Source: Monosporascus cannonballus (taxonomy: Eukaryota > Ascomycota > Sordariomycetes > Xylariales). From it: 64,000 nt of DNA. The stretch covers positions 115,900 through 179,899 of the forward strand of contig QJNS01000161.1 of NCBI GenBank assembly GCA_004154925.1, given 5' to 3'. Shown here one piece after another: positions 25,978 through 36,350 of this stretch. The notes beneath the pieces were generated by a model. That model saw only the letters and a program-made list of their open reading frames with translations, did not search any database and was not told where the DNA came from. Positions within the stretch are counted from its first letter, which is position 1. Every line of letters begins with the position of its first letter. Both the position numbers and the translations under genes were made by a program.

Positions 25978-26910
25978 TTTAGGCCGACCCCGGTGGTCCC
26001 GAGGCGCCCTTCGGTAATCCTCACTTGGCGGGCGAAAGAGTATATTGTCCCGGTTTTACAAGAAAATCGAAAATCTGCGCAGCTCTGGGTACGAAAGGAA
26101 CGGAAGGCACTTAATTCTTTAGAGAATGTTCTAGTAGATTTGGGGAAGGCGGTGGTACAGAGAGCTTGCGACGGCCGGAAATGATATCTGTGTATTAGGT
26201 CATCAGATCGAAATGCCGGAAGGCAATATTTCTGTTTTTCTTACTTGAGGATTCAAGCAATGAATTCTAAATTGACCAGTGAGAGCTCCTCGCAATTCCG
26301 ATCGCAGGCCGGTCATCGCAGGCCGCAAGGGTCTAGACCCACCTCCGAAGTACCTAAGTACTCAGTACCAGCCAGAAGGGTGGTGATGTCACGACCAATT
26401 AGATCGTCGTCGCAAATCGAGTATTTACCTTTATAGTATGTCGAGCGTATGTATATTCTTTGGACCTTCAACTCCAAGATTAAGCTGCAAGCCTGAGGGC
26501 GTGAAGGATCGTGGTGAGCCTTGGTATTCAAAATATAGGAAATCCTCAAGTCGATCATAGGAGCAATCAACAGATACTCGTGTAATGTTGGAATCGCAAC
26601 CATATCCCCTCCATCTTCTGGAAATTCAAATTCCTACGTTGGGTGCCGCCCACTTTCTATCTCAACGAAGTTCCGGGGTGGTGAGATTATCCACTCGGAT
26701 CTCATTGCGACCATCCAAGCGGACCTGCGATAAGATAACCCACGCATGTCTCACTCACCGATGACTCTTTGTCCGTGCCTCCAGTCCCTATGTAAAGCAA
26801 CCTCAACTCTCGCCTTGAACGCCTTCCATTGAAGTCCGTATGTTTTTCTGTATAATAGTAGCTTATAGCGCACAGCACATAAAGATCTTGCATGCGAATA
26901 CACCGCTAAT
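25978..26910. other. Divergent promoter region (carrier / F-box gene)
   Basis: 933 bp between two divergently transcribed genes, so it should carry both promoters. No conserved regulatory site could be recognised. Confidence 0.5.
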
Positions 26911-28560
26911 ATGAATCCACCGACGGACCAGATACGGTCTGAGTTAGAGAACTTCAGAAAGGAATGGCAAGCCGAAGTCTCGGCGCGGGCTAGGAACACA
27001 TCGGCTTCGCAACCGCGCTCGTCAAATCAGGCAGTCTCTTCATCTACTTCTTCCTCGTCTAACAGACCTCCGAGGAGAAATGAACAACCACACAAAAAGT
27101 CGGCTTCGAGAACATACAACCTACTAGAGGACGAAGATGACCACTACGTCCAAGCCCGGAGCTTCGACGACCCCGAACCCGGGCGGGTAAGCGACGGCCG
27201 TGGACTCTACGACGACGAGTCGAGGGGCCTCAAAGGCAAGTGCGGGGAGCCGCAATCCGCCATCGATTTCTACGAGGCCGCCGTGGAGAAGGAGACCTCG
27301 GGCAAACTCGGCGACAGCCTGCAGCTTTACCGGAAGGCCTTCAGGATGGACAGCCGGGTTGACCAGCTCTACAAGAACAAGCACTTCGCGACGGCGTGGC
27401 GGGCGAAGCCGCCGGCGCCGGCCGGCCAAGTGAACCCGTCGAATGCCCCGGCGACCGTGCCTGGCACCGCCCACCACCCCCTAGAGGGGCCCACTTTGTC
27501 CGTCTCCGATCTCATCGCCAGTTTCGCCGGGCTGGCGATCCAGGGGTCGCCCCCGGAGGTGGAGGGCGTCCCGCCGCCGCCGTGCCCCATCGCCGAGCTG
27601 CCCGACGAGATCCTGGTCCACATCCTCCGCGACGTGGCCGTCGCCGACGTCGGCGACTTCGTCCGCCTGTCCCGGGTCTGCAAGCGCCTGGCCTACCTCG
27701 TTGCCGCCGAGGAGCAGATCTGGCGCCGCGTGTGCCTGGGGTCCGAGGTCGGCTTCGGCGCCATGCACCACCACTTCCAGCAGGGCGTCCGCTGGGAGCC
27801 GCTTGACGCCGCCGAGTCCGAGGCGGAGGAGCTCGGGGGCAACGACGCCTTCGCTGCTATGGCGGAAGAGGAGGAGAAGGAGCTCGCGGCGCGCCGGCGG
27901 GCCGAGCAGCGCGCGACGACGGACGCGCTGCTGCACGGCGCGTACGGGTCGTCGTGGCGGCACATGTTCCGCCGCCGCCCGCGCGTCCGGTTCAACGGGT
28001 GCTACATCTCCACGGTCAACTACATCCGGGCGGGCCAGGCGTCGGGCCACCAGATCACCTGGAACAGCCCCGTCCACATTGTCACCTACTACCGGTACCT
28101 GCGGCTGTTCCGCGACGGCACCGCCATCAGCCTGCTAACCACCGAGGAGCCCGCCCACGTCGTCCACCACCTGACCAAGGACCTGCTGCGCCTCCATCAC
28201 AGTGGCGCCGCCCAGCACCTGCCCTCCGCCGTCATGGGTCAGGCGCTCAAGGGCCGCTGGCGCCTGTCGGGCCCCCTCGACAGCCCCGACGTAGGTGAAG
28301 GCGGCGCGGCGGAGGGAACGGCCAACCTGGCGGACATGGAGGGCACCCTCTTCGTCGAGACCGAGGGCGTCGATCCCAAGTACATATACCGCATGGACTT
28401 GTCTATGCGGAGCGCCGGCAAGACCGCCAGGAACAACAAGCTGGTGTGGAAGGGCTTCTGGAGCTACAACAAGCTGACGGATGATTGGGGCGATTTCGGC
28501 TTGAGGCACGACAAGCCGTTCTTCTTCAGCAGGGTCAAGAGTTACGGTATCGGCGCGTGA
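26911..28560 (+). CDS. F-box protein, Hrt3/Pof7/FBXO9 family
   Basis: Probable substrate receptor of an SCF ubiquitin ligase. Single exon, 549 residues. A helical, TPR-like segment (about residues 108-155, AIDFYEAAVEKE...LYRKAFRMD) precedes the F-box (about 228-275, ELPDEILVHILRDV...LSRVCKRLAYL). The C-terminal half matches the Hrt3/Pof7 and FBXO9 layout: RRRPRVRFNGCYIS, then the WNSPVHIVTYYRYLRLF block, then a conserved end with WGDFGLRHDKPFFFSRVKSYG. The N-terminus is Ser-rich and probably disordered. The start at 26911 is the first ATG and the protein starts with a charged helix. The gene is strongly GC-rich, in contrast to the AT block upstream. Substrates cannot be inferred from the sequence. 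Confidence 0.93.
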   Translation: MNPPTDQIRSELENFRKEWQAEVSARARNTSASQPRSSNQAVSSSTSSSSNRPPRRNEQPHKKSASRTYNLLEDEDDHYVQARSFDDPEPGRVSDGRGLYDDESRGLKGKCGEPQSAIDFYEAAVEKETSGKLGDSLQLYRKAFRMDSRVDQLYKNKHFATAWRAKPPAPAGQVNPSNAPATVPGTAHHPLEGPTLSVSDLIASFAGLAIQGSPPEVEGVPPPPCPIAELPDEILVHILRDVAVADVGDFVRLSRVCKRLAYLVAAEEQIWRRVCLGSEVGFGAMHHHFQQGVRWEPLDAAESEAEELGGNDAFAAMAEEEEKELAARRRAEQRATTDALLHGAYGSSWRHMFRRRPRVRFNGCYISTVNYIRAGQASGHQITWNSPVHIVTYYRYLRLFRDGTAISLLTTEEPAHVVHHLTKDLLRLHHSGAAQHLPSAVMGQALKGRWRLSGPLDSPDVGEGGAAEGTANLADMEGTLFVETEGVDPKYIYRMDLSMRSAGKTARNNKLVWKGFWSYNKLTDDWGDFGLRHDKPFFFSRVKSYGIGA

Positions 28561-29966
28561 TTTCGGCGTGCCAAACGAGATGCGCGCCGGCCACAAGGAG
28601 GAATAACTCATTACTACTAAGAGCAAGGCTGGACACTCATGCGCGCCGCAGACGGTCGCCGTGGAGTCGTGACGAAGATGATATTGACAGGTTACCGTAC
28701 CCGTCAAGTACCACTACTGAGATTAATGAGTAATAAAACGCGCGTTAGAGCTGCCAATGAACGATTTTTATATTCGCTCAAACGGGAGCTACGAGGTTAA
28801 ACTCGTTTCCATGGAACCAGCTCTGTTGCTACCTGATCCTAATCCCTCCCTGCCTCCTCCTCCTCCTCCTCCTCCAGGCTGCGCGTTATGCCTTCTTGGA
28901 ATCGTAAGCAGTTTCCAACATCATATAGCTTGCGACCAACCGCATTTACTTGCCTTCAACGCACCGCTTCCTCAAAACATAGCCCTCTTCCGGCTTTATT
29001 TCCCGGCCCCGGAGACGGACGGCTGTACGGGAATGACGATCGTGCGCCCGGCGGCCCCGAGGGATGCCCGGGGATAGACTGGTGACTCCTTCATTGCCGC
29101 GCAAGACCGCTCCGGTATTAGATCCGGTACTGAGACGATGTCTAGCACGCGGACGCCCGGCCCGCATGGTGCAGAACTGTGACTGTCTACCGTCCGGGGC
29201 GCCCGATGTTCGGGTTAGGGAAGGTACGAGCCCGCCAGGCACGGGCATGTATGATAAACTAAGCAGGAGGAGGCGTGTGAAGAGAATAACGCCACGGAGA
29301 ATAGAGCTACCTAGCTAGGGTACGGACCTGGCACTTACGCCAAAGTTTCGTCGTTATTGGCTTCTTTCTCCGCCCTGATTAGGAGGCTTACATCGATCAC
29401 GTACATGCATGTACCGGCCAACCTAAAGTTTATACTTCGGTTGGCTGAGCAGAACGGAGAAAAGGAGACTCGATACACGGTCACCCCTGTATAAGAGCTT
29501 CCACTGGTCTCAGCCCGGCGGCTTGAGCCGGCTGCTAGTCCGGCGAAGATCGCTTGACTCGGAATAGGGGGCGGGGAGTACCAGGGCAGTCGGCTTCCAA
29601 TCCATTAGCTTCCTGAAGGAGCGCGGGCATCGTCGCGGGCTCCGACAGAATCCCCTGGAAGTGGAATGAAGCCCTTGCAAGGGGTCCACTCATTTACCGA
29701 TGCTCTTAGTTTATTAATGGTACATGGGAGGTGGCCCATTAAGATGAAGCGTCAGGTATATGTCATTTTGATAGGAGAGGTGACATCTAGCTAATGTAGG
29801 ACCGAGTCCCTGGAGCTCAATCCCCAGCAAAACTTGCCATACTTATCGGATCATGTTGTAGCCCACATGAGTCCTCTGCTCTTACGTTCATCCGCACTTC
29901 TATATCCGTGAACAACTCAGTGTCAGCGCAGCACCAGAAAACCCTGCATATCTCTCAAATGCCTAG
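28561..29966. other. Convergent intergenic region
   Basis: About 1.4 kb between the ends of two convergent genes. It has a short (CCT)n run near 28852-28876 and a perfect 14-bp palindrome gtacatgcatgtac at 29401-29414. No coding frame is convincing. Confidence 0.6.
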
Positions 29967-30851
29967 TTAGCGATAGAAATTCGCAACGTTGTACGACTTC
30001 CTCGGTCTGCCGGACCCGCGCGTGCGCACGGAACTCGAAGGTATGTCTCCGAGCTCTCCAGACTCCTGACGTTGTGCCTGCATGGTCTCGCTACTGGCCT
30101 CTGGGGGCTCCGTTGGGCTCATGTTCGGGCGCTTAGGAGATGCGTGAAAAGAGCCGAGTATGCTGGAGTTGGGAGACGTCGTCCTAACGCGACGAGCTCG
30201 ATGGGATAGACGGGAGGGAATCTCCGCGTCGATGTCACCTGTCGACGTTGTGTCGTGTCTAGCTGGGGCCTCGCCAGGACCATCTGTAGTAGCTGCGCGC
30301 TTGGTTCCTTTTGGGGTGGCTATATATAAGCAGAGGTTAGACATGGCGGTGGATGTGAGATCGAGGTCGCAGAATAAAGCTAACTTGCCCTTCTGAGGAG
30401 TTACAGGATTGGCTCCCAGTTCAACGGACGCTTGGGATAGTCCTCGCTTAGTTATGATGCCAGGGTCTATGGTACCGGAATGCTGATCCTCCCCGGGCAG
30501 GTAGGCCTCAGGTGGTGTGGGCTGCTGTGAGTACTGTCGTTGCGCAGTGAAGTTGTCTATCATAGTGGATAGGCAGTGGAACACGTCTCCATCCATCGCA
30601 TCGAGCGCGCCTTGAGCCTCCTTCATGACTTCCTCCTTTCGCTCCTGCTGTTGTGCGAGGTGTCGCAATTGTTCCGCTGTTTCCAAGTCAATAGCTGCGA
30701 ATTTCTCTTTCGCCCGTTGTACCAGTTCGATCATAATCAAGGCCTTCCTGTATTGCTGGCGGGCCTTGATCTCATTTTCCTGTAGATGCGCCACGCTTTC
30801 GAGTCCCTGGCTGACTGCCTCCATGAGGACCTGATACAGGTTTGTGTCCAT
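29967..30851 (-). CDS. Coiled-coil / AT-hook protein, unrecognised
   Basis: I do not recognise this family. The open frame is 294 codons. Residues about 20-100 are a strongly charged heptad-rich helix (EIKARQQYRKALIMIELV...LRHLAQQQERKEEV), probably a coiled coil. The middle and end are Pro/Ser/Thr-rich and likely disordered. Close to the C-terminus, RGSGRPRKSY has the GRP core of an AT-hook, which would bind the minor groove of AT-rich DNA. An internal 69-bp segment (30388-30320) looks like an intron with a GC donor (G|GCAAGTTAG), a CTAAC branch site and ATATATAG acceptor. Removal keeps the frame and gives 271 residues. A nuclear, DNA-associated role is only inferred. Confidence 0.7.
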   Translation of the reverse strand: MDTNLYQVLMEAVSQGLESVAHLQENEIKARQQYRKALIMIELVQRAKEKFAAIDLETAEQLRHLAQQQERKEEVMKEAQGALDAMDGDVFHCLSTMIDNFTAQRQYSQQPTPPEAYLPGEDQHSGTIDPGIITKRGLSQASVELGANPVTPQKGKLALFCDLDLTSTAMSNLCLYIATPKGTKRAATTDGPGEAPARHDTTSTGDIDAEIPSRLSHRARRVRTTSPNSSILGSFHASPKRPNMSPTEPPEASSETMQAQRQESGELGDIPSSSVRTRGSGRPRKSYNVANFYR

Positions 30852-31791
30852 CCTAGTAACACTCGTGGCAGGCAGAGGGAAAGCGAGCGAAGAATTCGGG
30901 GAGGGCTCGGGGGATATTAAGGTAGGCGAGCTGGAAGCGTTGCGGAAGGGTGGAAATAAAGGGACTGAACACGTGAATCATTTGAAGTCAAGTTTATACA
31001 AATGAAAAAGAAGGCAGGTGTTAAGGGGTGCTTGTTTTAGGTTCCAGTGAGCTCCTGCCAACGGGACTGCATGTGCTAGTCCCCAAGTTACTTCCTAACT
31101 TGTGTTGGGTATCTGCTGTTCGTCACAACAGGCTTTTGCAGAGCGAGAAGCCCAAAATTTGTACGGGCAAGCTTTTGGTGGGAGCCATGGATGGCAGTTT
31201 CCGTAGCGATGTGGTGATTCATAGCTGCTTTACTTACCTTTCCAGTTGGCTCCCGTTATTTCTCGGCTTAGGGGTGTTAGACGTCTTACTGGATCAGCAG
31301 TGCATGTTAAAGGCTGAAGGAGGTTTCACAGCAAGAAATATTTACACAGTAAAAGTCTACTTCGAACGTTACTGATATCGCCCGTGAGGCCATTGAAGGT
31401 GAACGGCGTGCTGGTAAAAGGCAGTGCACACCAATTCGTAGAGTGCCCAGTCACCTAGTACATAATAGGAGACAATGGAGTCATTTCGACTCGTACCGTA
31501 ATCCTGATTCCATTAGGGACATCCGGCAAGACTAGGAAACAGCAACCACTTCTCGGTATCCCAAATCCCGCGAAAGGACCCCAAGTTACAACACCATACC
31601 AACGTCCGCTTCGGGTAGCAGCTGGAGCATCGAGATCAGCATCGAGATCCGATCTGGGCGTCTAGCTACATTTGCGAAGCCGTAGCCGTAACCGTAACCG
31701 TAACCGTTGCGAGCGTGGTTCTGATTGGCAGCACATCGGTTCCGTTGGTAGGAGCTGGGCGTGCGCTGCCTGACGGCGTGGAAGTTGAGAA
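30852..31791. other. Intergenic, short tandem repeats
   Basis: No gene recognised. It contains a 12-mer repeated twice (agcatcgagatc, 31626-31649) and a hexamer array cgta(g/a)c at 31681-31704. A 115-codon plus-strand frame (31028-31375) shows no domain. Confidence 0.55.
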
Positions 31792-32420
31792 TCATGATGG
31801 GTTATAACTTGTAGAGATACATTGAATGCTTGGCGTGGGTTCTCCGGCGCCGTGTTCTAAGGGAATAGCTTGAGTCAGCTAAGCGTTTTCCAGGCTCGGC
31901 TATTGGAACCATTAATGAGTTAACCGCAAAGGTGATGGGATTACTTACCATGGCCTCGGAGTGAAGTGCCTTCATCTGGTTGATCCCCAATAACCGTAAA
32001 ATGAACACCTTCGGAGCCAGTGAATGTACTAAACGACACAGAGGTTACAGTCGAGGGAGTGGTAGGAGGTACTTTGACCGTGGTCGTGAAGCGGGGAAGG
32101 CTAGAGCTCCAGCTGGCTGTCGTGGTGTCTCTAGGCAAATCGAGGGTAACTGTCTTCGTGTAATGTACGGCCGTGGTATTGTAAATGAGAGTACGCCAGC
32201 TCTGGCTCATAACTGAGGCGGTCGAAGAGTTATGGTCCTCGGGGAGTTCTGCGTCGAATGCGTCGTGGGTTTGAGCATATCTGGCGGAGCTCGTACTCCA
32301 AGTGATGGAGTCATCCCGACCGTGCATATTTATACAAGAGGCAGCACTAGTAGTCACATTGATCGAGCCATGAACCATGGTCATGAGGGCTGTAAGAGCA
32401 AGGCTGCCTACGAGCTTCAT
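31792..32420 (-). CDS. Candidate small secreted Ser/Thr-rich protein
   Basis: Not recognised as a family. Two exons on the minus strand, 32420-31949 and 31856-31792, join across a 92-bp intron (GTAAGTAATC...CCCTTAG) into 178 residues. The N-terminus MKLVGSLALTALMTMVHGS is a plausible signal peptide. The rest is rich in Ser, Thr and Val (VTSVSFSTFTGSEG) with possible N-glycosylation sites, and has few cysteines. This fits an extracellular or cell-wall protein better than a cysteine-rich effector. The proposed second exon adds about 20 residues ending ...STSYNPS. The intron is inferred from consensus sites only; without it the frame ends at 31941 with 159 residues. Confidence 0.5.
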
Positions 32421-33644
32421 TGTGTTGGCTGTGTGTATGGCTTTAAAGATGGTGTATGGTTAGGGAGTCTAGGATATGAGGAAGACAAGGCTGAATCAAA
32501 AAAAAAAGCAATGGCAGGACCTCTAAACGCTTGGGGTTTATATAGCAAGAGCCTCATCCGAACCGCATGCTGTTTGTACATTCACTGCTTCCAAGACTTT
32601 CTCCAGTGAAGGGCCGCAATCTGTCCACATGGGGTGGAAATGCCCACAAGAGTTATGGTCAGCGGTAGTCGAGTTTACATGATCAATAGAGGCCGGATGG
32701 CAGAAGCGTACAGTAACGAAATTGGGATATGCTCCAAACATCACGAATATTACCGTGTTGATCACGGTAGAGGTCTCCACCAGAAATGATCTTACCGGTG
32801 TGTTTGATTGGGCCGCTGTGGTTCTCCTATTCGGGGTAGAAGTAGCTTGTTGGCGAGCCATGGAGCCCATCGATTTTAAGTCCCATACCAAAGCGGTAAG
32901 CCCTATGCAAAGTAGTCAAACATTGAGCGCCGATCACAAGCAATCCAAGATCGGACTCCATCAAGTTTGGGCATTATCCTCAGCAATGAGAATGTTCGTC
33001 TACCTAGGTTTGGAGGAGCACTGCATGGCTAGCCTAGCAGACATGCAGTGCAACGACTTTCGAACGTAACTCTGAGCTGTCTGCGTGCGATATTCGAGCT
33101 GCCAACAACCTGGATAGGAGGCTGGAAGGCCCAGTCGGCAGTTGAAGGCGACATGTTCAGTGTAGACAGAGGATGCTCTATCCCGTGCTTTTTCCAGGTA
33201 TTGAATTTCGTGGCGCCAGACCGAGGTCAAGTTTCATCCCTCGTGGTTAACATAGCTGTTCCCAAAGTAGGTAAAGCTTACCGGCTGACTAAGATAGGGA
33301 ATGACAAGGGCATATTTATCTTTTGTCATCTCTTTAAATCGAATCCTCATGTCATCTAACAAGGGATATGTGTGGTAAAAGAAATAATGAAAGAACCCCA
33401 AGCGCCGTAAGACATAGAGATTGACTAAAAGACAAGTAGACGGAATCCAAAGCCACCATTAGATAAGGGCGACCCTTCCTTTATGCATGGAGTATAGGCG
33501 TCAAAGGGATGACGTGCTCAAGATGTAGGTGCATGACGAGATATAAATGCAGGGCTCAGTCTCGAACCCACCGCTAGCCTTGCCTTGATATTATTCTCAA
33601 AACAGAAACTGAACGCAACAATACTCATCAACGAAAATAGAGAA
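32421..33644. other. Intergenic, no convincing gene
   Basis: Contains unsupported short frames on both strands, such as 32538-32891 (-) and 32722-33069 (+), which overlap antisense. Promoters of the flanking small secreted-protein candidates should lie here. Confidence 0.5.
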
Positions 33645-33827
33645 ATGAAGATCACCCAGATCCTGATAGCCTCCTCAGTTCTAGGCCTCGCAACATGCGG
33701 CATGATCCCAGCCGGTAATACGGCCACAACGAAAATAGCAGCAGCATCTACAACAATCGCCCTCCTCGACAGAAGCAAAGTCGAGTCCGGTTGGAACGAG
33801 CGTAAAGAGTATCCTGGTAGACGTTGA
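33645..33827 (+). CDS. Candidate small secreted peptide
   Basis: A 60-codon frame starting MKITQILIASSVLGLATCG, a clear signal-peptide-like leader, followed by an Ala/Thr-rich segment and a charged end. I chose the ATG at 33645 over the upstream in-frame ATG at 33585 because the hydrophobic leader starts there. The true 3' end is uncertain: a possible donor (GTAAAG at about 33801) and later AG sites could extend it, and another frame downstream also looks open (VDVDACSPASSG). The family is unknown. It could be a decayed gene or chance. Confidence 0.3.
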   Translation: MKITQILIASSVLGLATCGMIPAGNTATTKIAAASTTIALLDRSKVESGWNERKEYPGRR

Positions 33828-34786
33828 TGCATGCAGCCCAGCGTCGTCTGGATTAGAGACACCGATCATCGTCCCTCGACGCATGCAATAACCGTTGCTT
33901 CCACAGTAATACCTGACCAGAGGTACCGTCGACCGAGGTCGGCAAAAAGACTGGCCTATTACGAAGAGGTGAAAAAGAGAAACCAACGATAATCAAGCAG
34001 GACTGCATGTTGCAGAGAGTGACCTCAGCCAGGCAGCTTCTCGGCGGTCTGTGCACCGTTGTCCCGTTGCGAAAGACGCGGGCTGGCTATGAGTTCGGCC
34101 GTACGGACCTATGTAGCCAATAACGAGAGTAGTAAGTTGCTCCGAACTCATAAAAGACTTTCAAATCACGCATTTTTTTTCCTATATAATGTGTGCGTGA
34201 AATTGAAACCGATATGCCCTGTTGCTAGTTTGAGGTTTCGTTAAGCGGAAGATGGTGTGGATGGATCAAAGCGCGGTATTGCTTCTTCTTATGGAAGTCT
34301 TCGATTGCACCCTTGTCCGTGGCGCACCCAAAGGATCAACTTCTAGTACGGGTCTCCAAACACTCCGGGAAAGCCCCTGGCATTAGGTCCATTATTAGTG
34401 TATGACTCGAGGTGCTACCGCACTGTTCGGCATTACTCCCGCCTCACCAAAACTTTGGTGGAGAATGTTGGTATCACCAATCCGAAGTTTTTGGTAGCGT
34501 TCACGGCGTGCCAAAGACTGGTCTCGAATAATAGCACTCGTGATTTCAAGGACGCTTCCCAGCTGTTAGGGCACCTGATGAATTGGTAGTCCAGCGATCA
34601 AGCAAATAGTGGGAAGTTTCTGTGATGAAATGCACCTCGAATGCATTAAACAAGAAGCGACTGAGGTTTCAAATGTAAGTCAATCCGTGGATTTTCTTAC
34701 TTTTTCTGTTCGCCGAATCCCTGGGACGCCCCCTGTAAGCCCATCCCTGGCCTCCCTGTAGCACTCCCTGATCAAACGACCGATTT

Positions 34787-34843
34787 GGGGGGGGGGGGGA
34801 TAGGGCGGCTTGGCGGGGGTCCTGTTTAATTAGCGTCCGCCCC
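34787..34843 (+). repeat. G-rich direct repeat, copy 1
   Basis: A run of 13 G followed by atagggcggcttggc and ggggtcctgtt, ending in a tccgcccc stretch. It is repeated after the gap at 34869-34926. Confidence 0.85.
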
Positions 34844-34849
34844 GCCGCC

Positions 34850-34859
34850 NNNNNNNNNN
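34850..34859. other. Assembly gap (10 N)
   Basis: Ten undetermined bases between the two direct-repeat copies. The length is probably a placeholder, so true distance and order here are unknown. Confidence 0.98.
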
Positions 34860-34868
34860 CCCCCGCTT

Positions 34869-34926
34869 GGGGGGGGGGGGGGATAGGGAGGCTTTGCTGG
34901 GGTCCTGTTATATTAGAGTCCGCCCC
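34869..34926 (+). repeat. G-rich direct repeat, copy 2
   Basis: A run of 14 G followed by atagggaggctttgc and ggggtcctgtta, ending in a tccgcccc stretch. It differs from copy 1 at only a few bases. Confidence 0.85.
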
Positions 34927-35137
34927 TCAGCACGCATTAGCGGGGCGAGTCATGTGATATCGCTATTAGTTCGCGTAAATGGGTTTCCTTGGCGACGCGT
35001 CGGTCAACTACTATCACGGGAAAAGACGTGTTTGCCTTAAAAATAAATTGCAACCGTACGGCAGCCTTAGCAAGGAAAAGCACGGCGTATCACAATCGCA
35101 GGCATTCACTTACGCACGGCTGACATGGGTACGGCAC

Positions 35138-35145
35138 TATATATA
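35138..35145 (+). promoter_or_regulatory. Putative TATA box of the BTB gene
   Basis: TATATATA about 240 bp upstream of the BTB start codon, followed by a pyrimidine-rich stretch (gactttttccctttcattc) typical of fungal transcription starts. CATGTAAGT at 35205-35213 could be the donor of a 5'-UTR intron. Confidence 0.4.
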
Positions 35146-35378
35146 GAGGGCACCGCCCGTCGACTTTTTCCCTTTCATTCATCCGCGACCTCCGGGCTCT
35201 AGGCATGTAAGTTTATCATTTCCATCTCTTTTCGCATCTTCATTTTCCCCTCTCGGTTTCCTCTCGTCATTAAAACGCTTTCGGACCAGCGTAGCTCCGC
35301 AACCAACCCCGACTCGGCGAATCCGTATTTCTACGGTCGGAATTCTGGTCGAGTTGTTCGGAACTTTGATTACGCGGT

Positions 35379-36350
35379 TTGAAGTGCAGCAAAATGTTCA
35401 GCCGAAGAATCGACCCGCATGCAGGCTCTAAGAGTTCCTCGAAAGGTCACAAAGTCAGCAAGTCCAGCTCGTCATTTAGCAAAGCCCATGGAGTTTCTAA
35501 GAGTCGTCATGAACCACGTCGCCGGCCGACGACGGCGAGCTCGTCCGCCGCTAATGATGTTTCTATGACTGCGCCGGGCAGGTTAGTCCCTCTCTGGAGG
35601 CCATTTCCTTCTCCCAACCTCAACTTGCTGACCTGTTCTTGACAGTAACTTGACCCCGTCAATCGTCACGCTTGTCGTTGGAAAAGAGCAGCGGATTTTC
35701 GCAGCCCACGAAGACGTCCTCGGCGCCTCACCATGGTTCCAGAGAATGCTTTCAGAGCAATACATGGACTCGCAGAACACCAAACGCGTTCATCTCCCTG
35801 ACGAAGAGCCCGAGATCTTTTCGTCCGTCCTGGAGTTTCTTTACAAGGGCGACTACTACCCCCGATTGGTTCATAATAAGCGTCGGAACTCTTGGGAGCT
35901 TGAGCAGCCGGACGAAGAGGGTCGCGGCCCTTCCGAGGCCACCGTGTACCATCATGAGGTCGATGGTGACCTTCTGAAGGACACCGTTATCTATTGCACT
36001 GCCGATAAATATGGCCTCGAGGAACTCAAGCGAGTGGCGCTGCGAAAGCAAGGTCTTCGTAAGCACACCCCATGCCGTCACCATTGAAGACAAGTGGCTA
36101 ACTACCTCTTCAAGAGTCCGGTATCCAGTGCAGCACTATCCTGGCATCGGCTCGATATGCATATGCCAACACACCGGACACGGACTCCAAGCTGAGGGCC
36201 CATTACCTTGCTCTCATCATCCGAAGCCGCAGCACCTTCAAGCGCAGCGGTACGATGCAACTGGAGATGTACAACGGCGGCACCCAGCTTTTCTTCGACC
36301 TATTCGTCGCCTTGTGCAATCATGTTGATGATATCTCCAGCTCTCAGTAA
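35379..36350 (+). CDS. BTB/POZ domain protein
   Basis: Protein-protein interaction protein of the fungal BTB/POZ group; some relatives are Cul3 adaptors, but the partner is unknown here. Exons 35379-35581, 35646-36058 and 36115-36350 give 283 residues. Introns are 64 bp (GTTAGT...TTGACAG) and 56 bp (GTAAGC, branch CTAAC, TTCAAG). The joins give ...TAPGSNLTPSIVTLVVG and ...LRKQGLQSGIQCSTIL, both smooth. A Ser/Lys-rich basic leader (residues 1-66) precedes the BTB fold (about 70-200), with IFAAHEDVLGASPWFQRML and VLEFLYKGDYYP as its core. A helical C-terminal part follows (RAHYLALIIRSRSTFKRSG). A second ATG at 35394 is an alternative start. Confidence 0.88.

Larger units (their letters stand above)
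33828..35378. other. Intergenic with assembly gap
   Basis: No gene recognised. It includes two G-rich repeat copies around a run of ten N (34850-34859) and, towards the end, the BTB gene promoter. Confidence 0.6.

Noticed and set aside
32538..32891. 117-codon minus-strand frame
   Set aside because: No signal peptide, domain or splice support, and it overlaps a similar length frame on the other strand.
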